Source: Salinigranum marinum
Lineage (GTDB): Archaea; Halobacteriota; Halobacteria; Halobacteriales; Haloferacaceae
Length of the DNA stretch: 64,000 nucleotides
Reading direction: 5' to 3'
NCBI RefSeq assembly: GCF_024228675.1
Contig: NZ_CP100461.1
Coordinates: 2,787,398 to 2,851,397 of the forward strand
Shown here: piece after piece, positions 33,300-41,017 of the stretch
How the letters are laid out: each line of letters opens with the position of its first letter
Numbering within the stretch: the stretch's first letter is position 1
The notes under the pieces: generated by a model
Seen by the model: only the letters and a program-made list of their open reading frames with translations
Databases searched by the model: none
What the model was told of the DNA's origin: nothing
Program-made: the position numbers and the translations under genes

Positions 33300-33977
33300 A
33301 TGAGAACGCGAGAGAAGTTCGTGCTCGGGATCGGTGGGCTCGCGGCGCTGTGGATCGGGTGGGGAGCGTACGTCGCGCGGAAGACGGAGCGCGTGCCGTT
33401 CGAGACCCTCGCGGAGTTCGACGGGGTCGAGATCCGTCAGTACCACCGGGCGATACTCGCCGAAACGACGGCACCCGACCAGCGGACGGCGTTCCGGCGG
33501 CTCTTCGGCTACATCACCGGGGCCAACGAGGCGGCCGAGGAGATCGCGATGACGACACCCGTCGCGACCCGCGGCGACTCGCTCTCCATGACCGCTCCCG
33601 TCAGGATGGTCGACGTCCGCGGGGAAACCGTCTCCACGATCGCCCCCGATCGGTCGGAACACGACGGGGAGGGCGTGACGATGTCGTTTTACCTGCCCTC
33701 CGACACCACCCTGGAGACCGCACCGACGCCGACCGACCCCGAGGTTCGGCTCGTGCTCGAACCGCCGCGGATCGTCGCAGTTCGGCGGTTCTCCTGGTAC
33801 GCGACGGAGCGGCGGGTCGACGCCGAACGGGAGCGCCTGCTCGAACGGCTCGCGGATCGGGGCATCGACGTGCGGGGCATTCCCGTGCTCCTCCAGTACG
33901 ACGACCCGTGGACGCCGCCGTTCATGCGGACGAACGAGATCGAAGTGCCGATCGGCGAGGCGCAGGTCGAGGCCTGA
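33300..33977 (+). CDS. SOUL-family heme-binding protein with membrane anchor
   Basis: 225 residues. A single N-terminal membrane helix (FVLGIGGLAALWIGWGAYVA) is followed by the SOUL domain: PFETLAEFDGVEIRQYHRAI, AFRRLFGYITGANEAAEEIA, MTTPVATRGDSLSMTAPVRM and the C-terminal QYDDPWTPPFMRTNEIEVPI, all textbook landmarks. Likely a membrane-attached heme-binding or scavenging protein. ATG 33300 places the helix at residues 8-27. Confidence 0.92.
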   Translation: MRTREKFVLGIGGLAALWIGWGAYVARKTERVPFETLAEFDGVEIRQYHRAILAETTAPDQRTAFRRLFGYITGANEAAEEIAMTTPVATRGDSLSMTAPVRMVDVRGETVSTIAPDRSEHDGEGVTMSFYLPSDTTLETAPTPTDPEVRLVLEPPRIVAVRRFSWYATERRVDAERERLLERLADRGIDVRGIPVLLQYDDPWTPPFMRTNEIEVPIGEAQVEA

Positions 33978-34054
33978 GTCGGTCGCGTCCGCGCCACGCG
34001 CCCGACGGCGACCCCCCTGACGTCACGTCGACGTGGCCGCCACGAACCGGGCAG

Positions 34055-34639
34055 TCACGCCTCGTCGACGAGCGAGCCGAGGACCTCCTCGGCGGTCGCG
34101 GGCGTGTCGAAGTCGTGGAAGTGTTCGCCCTTCTCCTTCGTGAGCACGTTGAGCGCCGCCGCGGCCCCGTCGCCGGCGGAGATGACGGCCTGCCACTCCT
34201 CCGCGCGGACCATCGCGCCGGTGGCGTAGGCGTTCTCGACCGAGGTCTCCATCGTCACGTCGACCTCGACGATGCCCTCGTCGGTGAGCGCACAGCCGAG
34301 CCCCTCGGCGAGGTCACGGTTCGCGCCGGTGGCGAGGACGACGTAGTCGGCGGTGTGGTCGCCGTCGTCGGTCGTCACAGTGAAGCCGTCGTCGGTCGCG
34401 TCGACCGCCGTCACCTCTGCCTGGTGGCGCTCGACGCCGAAATCGTCGACTTGGTCGCGGAGGGTCGCCATGAAGTTCGACCCGTCGACGGAGCCGATTC
34501 CCGGGTAGTTGAACAGATGAGCCTTGTGCATCCACGTCCCGTCCGTGTCGAAGACCGCCGCGTCGAGGCCGTTCTTCGCGGTGAACAGTGCGGCGCTGAG
34601 GCCGGCGGGGCCGCCGCCGACGATGAGTACGTCTGCCAT
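34055..34639 (-). CDS. Thioredoxin-reductase-like NAD(P)/FAD oxidoreductase, short form
   Basis: 194 residues from ATG 34639 (TATA-like CGTTTATGATC ~29 nt upstream). FAD-binding MADVLIVGGGPAGLSAALFT, then DYVVLATGANRDLAEGLGCA and the second FAD signature AYATGAMVRAEEWQAVISAG. It lacks the NADPH domain and the CxxC redox pair of true thioredoxin reductases; only residues for FAD binding remain. Such short proteins are common in haloarchaea and their donor is unknown. Confidence 0.85.
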   Translation of the reverse strand: MADVLIVGGGPAGLSAALFTAKNGLDAAVFDTDGTWMHKAHLFNYPGIGSVDGSNFMATLRDQVDDFGVERHQAEVTAVDATDDGFTVTTDDGDHTADYVVLATGANRDLAEGLGCALTDEGIVEVDVTMETSVENAYATGAMVRAEEWQAVISAGDGAAAALNVLTKEKGEHFHDFDTPATAEEVLGSLVDEA

Positions 34640-34749
34640 ATCCGGGAGATGGCAAGCCACGATCATAAACGTTACACGAGTTGGACGGCGTCAGCGGGTC
34701 GGCACCGACTTCCGACCGGGGAGTCCGACCGATCCGATCGACGCGGCGA

Positions 34750-35577
34750 CTACACCTCGACGTCCCACTCGGAGCCGGTGTCGCCGTGACCGACGGTGTC
34801 GGACGGGTACTTCAACTGGTCGTACGCCCGCGCGGCGACGGCGACGCTGAAGACGGTCGTCACCGCGCCGACGACGGTGGTGACGGCGGTAGTCAGGATC
34901 GCGATCCCGGCGAACCCGACTGCCCCGGCGACCGCGCTGACGACGAGGCCGATGACGACCAGCACCAGCGCGAGTCCGAACAGGCCGAGGCGGTTCCCCG
35001 AGGTGAGCTCCCAACTCGCCGAGAGCGCGTCGACGAAGTTCTGGTCCTCGACGGCGATCTCCTGGCGGACGAAGAAGAACGAGATGGCGAGGAACACGCC
35101 CGGAACGACGAGGAAGAGGAGGCCGACGGCGACCAGGATGAGCACGACGATGCCGCCGACGAAGCCGTTGAGCGTGGCCATGACGATGTTCCGCGAGACG
35201 AACGACTCGGGGATGCGCTCGGTCTCGTCGCTGACGAGCGTGCGCACGGCGACGATCCGGACGGCCTCGGCGACGAGGGCGATGAAGAGCGCTGTCACGA
35301 TCGCCGCCGGCAGCGGGATGGGGAGTGCGAGCGGCGTCTGTTCGGCTCCGGGGAACGCGGCGGCCGGACCGGCCGGACCGGTTGGACCGGCCATCGCCCC
35401 CGGTGGGAGCTGTTCGAGCTGCTGGCGGGCGAAGCGGGCGGCGGCGGCCGAGAGCGTCTGTCCGGCCACCGCGTTGACTGCGCCGAAGGCCAGAAACACG
35501 AGCATGAGCAGGAGTCCGTTCCGCTCGAACGTGCGACTGAAACCGTCGGAGAGGGCTTTGGAGATGTCCAGGGACAT
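34750..35577 (-). CDS. Polytopic membrane protein of the haloarchaeal DUF7847 type
   Basis: 275 residues, start ATG 35577. Begins MSLDISKALSDGFSRTFERN and has six membrane segments, with the pattern AISFFFVRQEIAVEDQNFVD between helices that recurs in this family. A Pro/Gly/Ala-rich loop (AMAGPTGPAGPAAAFPG) lies outside the first helices. Function unknown; it may assist membrane organisation or transport. Confidence 0.75.
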   Translation of the reverse strand: MSLDISKALSDGFSRTFERNGLLLMLVFLAFGAVNAVAGQTLSAAAARFARQQLEQLPPGAMAGPTGPAGPAAAFPGAEQTPLALPIPLPAAIVTALFIALVAEAVRIVAVRTLVSDETERIPESFVSRNIVMATLNGFVGGIVVLILVAVGLLFLVVPGVFLAISFFFVRQEIAVEDQNFVDALSASWELTSGNRLGLFGLALVLVVIGLVVSAVAGAVGFAGIAILTTAVTTVVGAVTTVFSVAVAARAYDQLKYPSDTVGHGDTGSEWDVEV

Positions 35578-35679
35578 ACGTTGCGGGCGGGAGATCACAC
35601 GGCAGCGTGTTAACCGTTGATGATCACGTCCGTCGCGGGGTCGGCCCACGAGACGTCCGGTCGGGCGACGTCGATCGGA

Positions 35680-36846
35680 TCAGGTCCGCACGTCGAACGA
35701 CGGCTCCCGGGCGAACGAGTCGAGCGAGCCGCGCGACTGGATGATGTTGAACGCGGTGACGAGGTCCGACCGGGAGACCAACCCGACGAACTCGCCCGAA
35801 TCGTCGACGACCGGGAGTCGCCCGACGCCGCGCTGTTGCATCGTCCCGATGGCCTCCATGGCGTCGGCGTCGGGCGTGATAGTCGCGAGTTCGCGCGACA
35901 TCACGTCGTCGACGCGGTAGGCGTCGCGTTCGACCTCTCTGATCCCGCGGGCGTCGTCGAGCGTGACCATGCCGACGAGTCGGTCGCCGTCCATCACCGG
36001 GTAGCCGGTGTGGCGCTCGCGGAACATCCGGCCCATGAGGTCGGTGACCGAGGTGCGCTCGTCGACGACGTGGAGTTCCTCGCGGGGGGTCATGATGTCG
36101 CGGACGACGACGTCCTGGAACGCGGCTTTCATCACCGTCTGCTGGGCCTCGCTGGACGCGCCCATGTAGATGAAGAAGGCCAGCGCGACGAGGAAGAGGT
36201 TGGCGAACAGGCCGAAGATCCCGAGCAGGAACGCGAACACCTTACCGACCTCGGCGGCGATCTGCGTCGCCCGGGCGTGGGGGCGGTTGCGGGCGAGGAG
36301 CGCGCGGAGGACGCGGCCGCCGTCCATCGGGAAGCCGGGGAGCATGTTGAACACCGCGAGCGCGACGTTCGTCAGCGCGAGGTAGCCGAGGACGAACCGC
36401 ACGGGGTCGCCGAGGGGAAGGGCGACGAAGCCGAGGTAGGAGACGACGCCGATGAGCACGCTCACGACGGGGCCGGCGATGGCGATGGTGAATTCCTGCT
36501 TCCAGTCCTCGGGGATCTCGGTGAAGCGAGCGACGCCGCCGAAGAGCCAGAGCGTGATCGACTCGATCTCGTAGCCGTAGCGCATGGCGACGAGCGAGTG
36601 GCCGAACTCGTGGAGCAACACGCCGACGAAGAGGCCGAGCGCGGCCGCACTCCCCAGGATCCACTGCATCGATCCCACCGTGAGCGGTTCCGGCGCCATA
36701 GCGGTGCCGAACAGCCCGTTGATGACGCCGGTGAGGTTAGCCACGTCGGAGCCGATGAGCCAAGCGAACAGCGGGAGCACGAGGAGAAAGGTGAGGTCGA
36801 GACGAATGGGGATACCGAACGCGCTCCCGATACGGATTCCTCGCAT
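35680..36846 (-). CDS. Site-2 protease (M50) with two C-terminal CBS domains
   Basis: 388 residues. Zinc motif HEFGH (VGVLLHEFGHSLVAMRYGYE) and the second motif NMLPGFPMDGGRVLRALLAR. Six membrane helices, then two CBS repeats (VVVRDIMTPREELHVVDERT; YRVDDVMSRELATITPDADA). This is the archaeal type that cleaves membrane-embedded substrates under nucleotide control by the CBS pair. TATA-like GGTTTAAGAA ~27 nt upstream. Confidence 0.92.
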   Translation of the reverse strand: MRGIRIGSAFGIPIRLDLTFLLVLPLFAWLIGSDVANLTGVINGLFGTAMAPEPLTVGSMQWILGSAAALGLFVGVLLHEFGHSLVAMRYGYEIESITLWLFGGVARFTEIPEDWKQEFTIAIAGPVVSVLIGVVSYLGFVALPLGDPVRFVLGYLALTNVALAVFNMLPGFPMDGGRVLRALLARNRPHARATQIAAEVGKVFAFLLGIFGLFANLFLVALAFFIYMGASSEAQQTVMKAAFQDVVVRDIMTPREELHVVDERTSVTDLMGRMFRERHTGYPVMDGDRLVGMVTLDDARGIREVERDAYRVDDVMSRELATITPDADAMEAIGTMQQRGVGRLPVVDDSGEFVGLVSRSDLVTAFNIIQSRGSLDSFAREPSFDVRT

Positions 36847-37003
36847 ACGGGGCTCTAGTCGGGGGACGTTCTTAAACCGACCTGTCTCTCGGGCGTCGAG
36901 TGAGTCCGAAAACGGCGCAGCGGTCGGCGGTCGGCGGTCGGCGATCCACCGCCGGGGACGGCGCGCCGACAGAACTTACTCCGACGGCGGTCTGGGTGTC
37001 GAC

Positions 37004-37387
37004 ATGACCGACACCGAGACGGAACCGCTCGTCCGACGGGCGACCGACGTGGCGTACGAGGACGTCGGGGCCGCCGACGGGATGCGAAAGGGCGTGCTCG
37101 TCTCCGACGCCGACGGCGCGCCGCACTTCGCAATCCGGCGCTTCACGCTCGCGCCCGGTGCCGAGGTGCCGAGACACACGAACGAGGTCGAACACGAACA
37201 GTACGTGCTCGACGGCGAGTACACGGTCGGACTGGACGACGAGGAGTTCACGGTGCGGGCGGGTGACTCACTCCTCATTCCGGCCGGGACGGTCCACTGG
37301 TACCGCAACGACGGCGACGAGGAGGGTGCGTTCCTCTGTGCGGTGCCGAACGGCGACGATTCGATCGAACTGGTCGACGAGGGCTGA
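37004..37387 (+). CDS. Single-domain cupin
   Basis: 127 residues. Metal-binding cupin motif 1 G-X5-HXHX… is represented by PGAEVPRHTNEVEHEQYVLD (H, H, E positions) and motif 2 by AGDSLLIPAGTVHWYRNDGD. Likely a small metal-dependent isomerase, dioxygenase or sugar-binding protein. TATA-like ACTTACT ~29 nt before the ATG. Confidence 0.85.
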   Translation: MTDTETEPLVRRATDVAYEDVGAADGMRKGVLVSDADGAPHFAIRRFTLAPGAEVPRHTNEVEHEQYVLDGEYTVGLDDEEFTVRAGDSLLIPAGTVHWYRNDGDEEGAFLCAVPNGDDSIELVDEG

Positions 37388-37428
37388 CCGGGCGGCCGGC
37401 GTCGAACCGAGACGCTGACAGCGGCGGC

Positions 37429-38700
37429 TCAGCCGTCGGTCACGGGGGCCGGCCTCGGTTCGCCGACGAACGTGACCACGACGAGGAGCGTGACCACGGT
37501 CGCTCCGAGGGCGACGCCAGTGATCGCGAAGAACGTCGTCTGCACGCCGACGCGCTGGATGAGGTAGCCGAACACCGGCGGCGCGATCGCGTTGCCGAGC
37601 ATGATCCCGATCGTGACGATCGCGAAGCTCTTCGCGACGGTGCCGCGGGTGGCCAACCGTTCCGTCAACTGGTCTCGGGCGGGGCTGGCCAGGCTCCTGA
37701 CACCACCCAGGAGCAGGAACAGCCCGATGGCGACGACCGCGGGGACGACCGCCGCGGAGACGAGCCCGAGCAGGCCGGTGAGGCCGACGAAGCTGACGAC
37801 GAGGACGCGGCCGCCGCCGAAGCGATCAGTGAGGTAGCCGCCGAAGAGGATCGAGCCCGCGCCGACGACGAACAGCCCGGTCAACACCACGTTCGCGACG
37901 CCCAGCGACAGGCTGTAGGCGTCCGTCAGGAACACGACGGCGTAGGAGGTCACGCCCCAGTTGGCGGTCGAAGAGAGCAGGGTGAGGACGGCCACCGCGA
38001 GGATGCCGGGGGCCGCGACGAGCGCCCGGAGTTGTGTGCGGACGCGGTCTGCCAGCGGAGTGTCGGTCACTGACGCCTCGACGTTCGGTGCCGTGATCGC
38101 GTCGTCGACGCGCCAGGCGAAGACGGCCGTGACCGCCACCGCGTACGCGAGTCCCACCACGGCCACCAGGCCGATCGCGTGACGCCAGGTGAGCCCCACG
38201 ACCGCGATGACGAACGTCGAGACCACCGGTGGCGTCGCGAAGCCCAGACTGCCGCCGAAGTTGTACACCGCGAACGCGCGGCCGCGGGTGTCCTCCGTGG
38301 TGGCGTCCGACAGGAGCGGGTAGTGTGCGGCGTGGTGGCCGGCGACGCCGATTCCGAGGACGACCTGTCCGGCGACCAGTTCGGGAAAGCCGGACGCAAG
38401 CGCCGTGATCAGCGCGCCGAGCGCGCCGAGCACCGACGAGACCCCGAGGGCGATCGTCCGATCGTAGTGGTCGGCCAAGTAGCCGAACGGGAGTTGGAAG
38501 GCGGTGTTGACCAGCGCCTGGACGCCCATCGCCACGCCCAACAGCGAGATGGAGACGCCGAGATCCGCCGAGAGGATCGGGAGCACCGGCGGCAAGAGCA
38601 CGAGGAACGCGTGGTTGACGAACTGCGAGCCGCTGACGAGCCCGACGACGAGCGCTGTCTGCTTCGAGGCGGACGATCCCGCCCCGCCGATGGTGAACAC
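37429..38700 (-). CDS. MFS transporter
   Basis: 423 residues from GTG 38700; TATA-like CGTTTATC (complement around 38727) lies 27 nt upstream, which supports this start over the much longer frame. Twelve membrane helices, motif A-like GYLADHYDRTIALGVSSVLG after helix 2 and its repeat GGYLTDRFGGGRVLVVSFVG in the second half. Substrate unknown. Confidence 0.88.
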   Translation of the reverse strand: MFTIGGAGSSASKQTALVVGLVSGSQFVNHAFLVLLPPVLPILSADLGVSISLLGVAMGVQALVNTAFQLPFGYLADHYDRTIALGVSSVLGALGALITALASGFPELVAGQVVLGIGVAGHHAAHYPLLSDATTEDTRGRAFAVYNFGGSLGFATPPVVSTFVIAVVGLTWRHAIGLVAVVGLAYAVAVTAVFAWRVDDAITAPNVEASVTDTPLADRVRTQLRALVAAPGILAVAVLTLLSSTANWGVTSYAVVFLTDAYSLSLGVANVVLTGLFVVGAGSILFGGYLTDRFGGGRVLVVSFVGLTGLLGLVSAAVVPAVVAIGLFLLLGGVRSLASPARDQLTERLATRGTVAKSFAIVTIGIMLGNAIAPPVFGYLIQRVGVQTTFFAITGVALGATVVTLLVVVTFVGEPRPAPVTDG

Positions 38701-38845
38701 AGTACCCCGGTAGCAGCGACCGCGAGATAAACGGGGCGTGTTGCGGAACGCCCTTCCGCTTCCGGCCGCCGTCGGGGTCGCTCGTCCCGCTCGACGGCGA
38801 CCGGGAGACGAACCGCTGAAATACCCGCTCCCCGTAGCACGCGTC

Positions 38846-40897
38846 GTGTCACAGCAGGTCGGGCAGGTCGACACGCTGTTCCTCCACGAGGTGGGCGAGA
38901 ACTTCCTCGTGGTGGTCCAGCGCGACGGCAGTCGGGTGTTCCGCGCGATCCTCGAACTGAAGGAGACCTCCGCGGGGCCCCGCCCGGCGAAGTTCCGCAT
39001 CAAGCGCGGGTCGTCGGAGGAGCCCCGCGACCCGGGGCAGTTCGTCGAACTCGCCCGACGCGCGGCCCGGATCCGGATCTCCCAGCAGACCTCCAAACGC
39101 GCCCGCGAGCGGCTGACGGAGATGCTCGACGGCTACCAGCTCGACGCGCTGACGGTCCGGACCTGCCGCTACTGTGCCTCGAACGGTCGGTACTCGCCCA
39201 TCACGGGGGAGACCGCGATCAAGGCCGACCGCGACTACGTCTGTCCCGACTGCGCCCGCCGCGAACTCGAACGCGAACTCTCGTACTCGGGGTCGATCAC
39301 CGGCGCGGCGAAAGAGCGGCTCGAAGAGCTCCTCCTCGAAACGGGGGATCTCGACAAGGTGACGAACCTCCTCGCCGGCGGGCTGAACCCCGAACTCACG
39401 AAGTTCGACGAGGTGTCGGCGACGGTCGAGGACGTCGACCCCGTCCCCACCTCGTCGCTCGACCTCCACCCGACGCTGCAGTCCCGCGTCGAAGGCCGGT
39501 TCGACACCCTGCTCCCCGTGCAGTCGCTGTCGGTCGAGAACGGCCTCTTCGAGGGACGGGACCAGCTGGTCGTGAGCGCGACGGCGACCGGAAAGACGCT
39601 CGTCGGCGAACTCGCGGGGATCGATAGGGTCCTGAAGGGGAAGGGTAAGCTCCTCTTTCTCGTTCCCTTGGTGGCGCTGGCCAACCAGAAACACGAGGAC
39701 TTCGCGGACAGGTACGGCGACATCGTCGACGTGACCATCAGGGTGGGCGCGTCGCGTATCTCGGACTCGAACGCCGCGTTCGACCCCTCGGCGGACGTCA
39801 TCGTCGGCACCTACGAGGGCGTCGACCACGCGCTCCGAACCGGGCGGGACCTCGGCGACGTCGGGACGGTCGTCATCGACGAGGTCCACACGCTCAAGGA
39901 AGAACAGCGCGGCCACCGCCTCGACGGGATGATCTCGCGGCTGAAACACTACTGCGAGCGACGGGTGGGGAAGCGAGGCGGGTACGAGGGTGCGCAGTGG
40001 ATCTACCTCTCCGCGACGGTCGGCAACCCCGAGTGGCTGGCCCGCGAACTCGAAGCGACGCTCATCGAGTTCGAGGAGCGTCCGGTTCCGATCGAGCGGC
40101 ACGTCACGTTCGCCGACGGCCAGGAGAAGGCACGCATCATCGACAAACTCGTCACGCGGGAGTTCGATAGCGAGTCCTCGAAGGGGTACCGCGGGCAGAC
40201 GATCGTCTTCACCAACTCCCGGCGGCGGTGTCACGAACTCGCCCGCAAGATCGGCTACGACGCCGCGCCGTACCACGCGGGGCTGGACTACGGCCGCCGC
40301 AAGCGCGTCGAACGGATGTTCGGAAACCAGGACCTCGCAGCCGTCGTCACCACCGCCGCGCTCGCCGCCGGCGTCGACTTCCCCGCCTCGCAGGTCGTCT
40401 TCGACTCGCTGGCGATGGGGATCGAGTGGCTCTCCGTCCAGGAGTTCGAGCAGATGCTCGGCCGCGCCGGCCGACCCGATTACCACGACCGCGGGACGGT
40501 CTACCTCCTCGTCGAACCCGACTGCACCTACCACGGTTCGATGGAGATGACCGAGGACGAGGTCGCGTTCAAACTCCTGAAGGGGGAGATGGAGGACGTC
40601 TCGACTGTGTACGACGAGGCGGCGGCCGCCGAGGAGACGCTGGCGAACGTCATCGTCGCGGGCAAGCGCGCCAAACGGCTGAACGACCGCATGCTCGGCG
40701 ACATCGACACGACGCGGTCGGTGGGCCGACTGCTCGAGTGGGAGTTCATCGACGGCTTCGAGGCGACACCACTGGGCGAGGCCGTCTGTCGGCACTTCCT
40801 CGCGCCGGGCGACGCGTTCTTTCTGTTGGACTGCATCCGCAACGGGCTCGATCCGTACGAGACCGTCGCCGAGATGGAGCTCCGCGAGGAGCGGTGA
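38846..40897 (+). CDS. Ski2-like DEAD/DEAH-box helicase with N-terminal zinc ribbon (haloarchaeal)
   Basis: 683 residues from GTG 38846 (TATA-like GAAATACC 26 nt upstream). N-terminal domain of the haloarchaeal DUF5814 type, a zinc ribbon CRYC…CPDC at ~106-138, helicase core with SATATGKTLVGELAG (motif I, ATGKT), DEVHTLK (motif II), YLSATVGNPEWL (motif III) and QMLGRAGRPDYHDRG (motif VI). The C-terminal tail is shorter than Hel308. Acts probably on RNA or stalled replication/transcription intermediates. Confidence 0.88.
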   Translation: MSQQVGQVDTLFLHEVGENFLVVVQRDGSRVFRAILELKETSAGPRPAKFRIKRGSSEEPRDPGQFVELARRAARIRISQQTSKRARERLTEMLDGYQLDALTVRTCRYCASNGRYSPITGETAIKADRDYVCPDCARRELERELSYSGSITGAAKERLEELLLETGDLDKVTNLLAGGLNPELTKFDEVSATVEDVDPVPTSSLDLHPTLQSRVEGRFDTLLPVQSLSVENGLFEGRDQLVVSATATGKTLVGELAGIDRVLKGKGKLLFLVPLVALANQKHEDFADRYGDIVDVTIRVGASRISDSNAAFDPSADVIVGTYEGVDHALRTGRDLGDVGTVVIDEVHTLKEEQRGHRLDGMISRLKHYCERRVGKRGGYEGAQWIYLSATVGNPEWLARELEATLIEFEERPVPIERHVTFADGQEKARIIDKLVTREFDSESSKGYRGQTIVFTNSRRRCHELARKIGYDAAPYHAGLDYGRRKRVERMFGNQDLAAVVTTAALAAGVDFPASQVVFDSLAMGIEWLSVQEFEQMLGRAGRPDYHDRGTVYLLVEPDCTYHGSMEMTEDEVAFKLLKGEMEDVSTVYDEAAAAEETLANVIVAGKRAKRLNDRMLGDIDTTRSVGRLLEWEFIDGFEATPLGEAVCRHFLAPGDAFFLLDCIRNGLDPYETVAEMELREER

Positions 40898-40948
40898 GCG
40901 GGCGTATCCGCGTCCCCAAGGGAACGAGAGCGCCTCGTTGCCCACAAC

Positions 40949-40956
40949 AAATATAT
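40949..40956 (+). promoter_or_regulatory. TATA box of the LOV kinase transcript
   Basis: AAATATAT centred ~30 nt before the mini-ORF ATG at 40982, not the kinase ATG at 41014, so the mini-ORF should be the first start codon on the mRNA. Confidence 0.55.
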
Positions 40957-40981
40957 CCGTCCGTTACCAGCCAACGGTAGA

Positions 40982-41017
40982 ATGACTCAGCCCCCCCGTC
41001 GATCGCGTCTACGATGA
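40982..41017 (+). CDS. 11-residue leader ORF overlapping the LOV kinase
   Basis: Encodes MTQPPRRSRLR; the TGA (41015-41017) overlaps the kinase ATG (41014-41016) as ATGA. The run CCCCCCC is part of the Pro codons. Same arrangement as the mini-ORFs before citrate synthase and doxX. Confidence 0.4.
   Translation: MTQPPRRSRLR

Noticed and set aside
38849..40945. A 698-codon open frame opposite the Ski2-like helicase
   Set aside because: It mirrors the helicase gene in a GC-rich frame and shows no domain; the plus-strand helicase motifs are complete.
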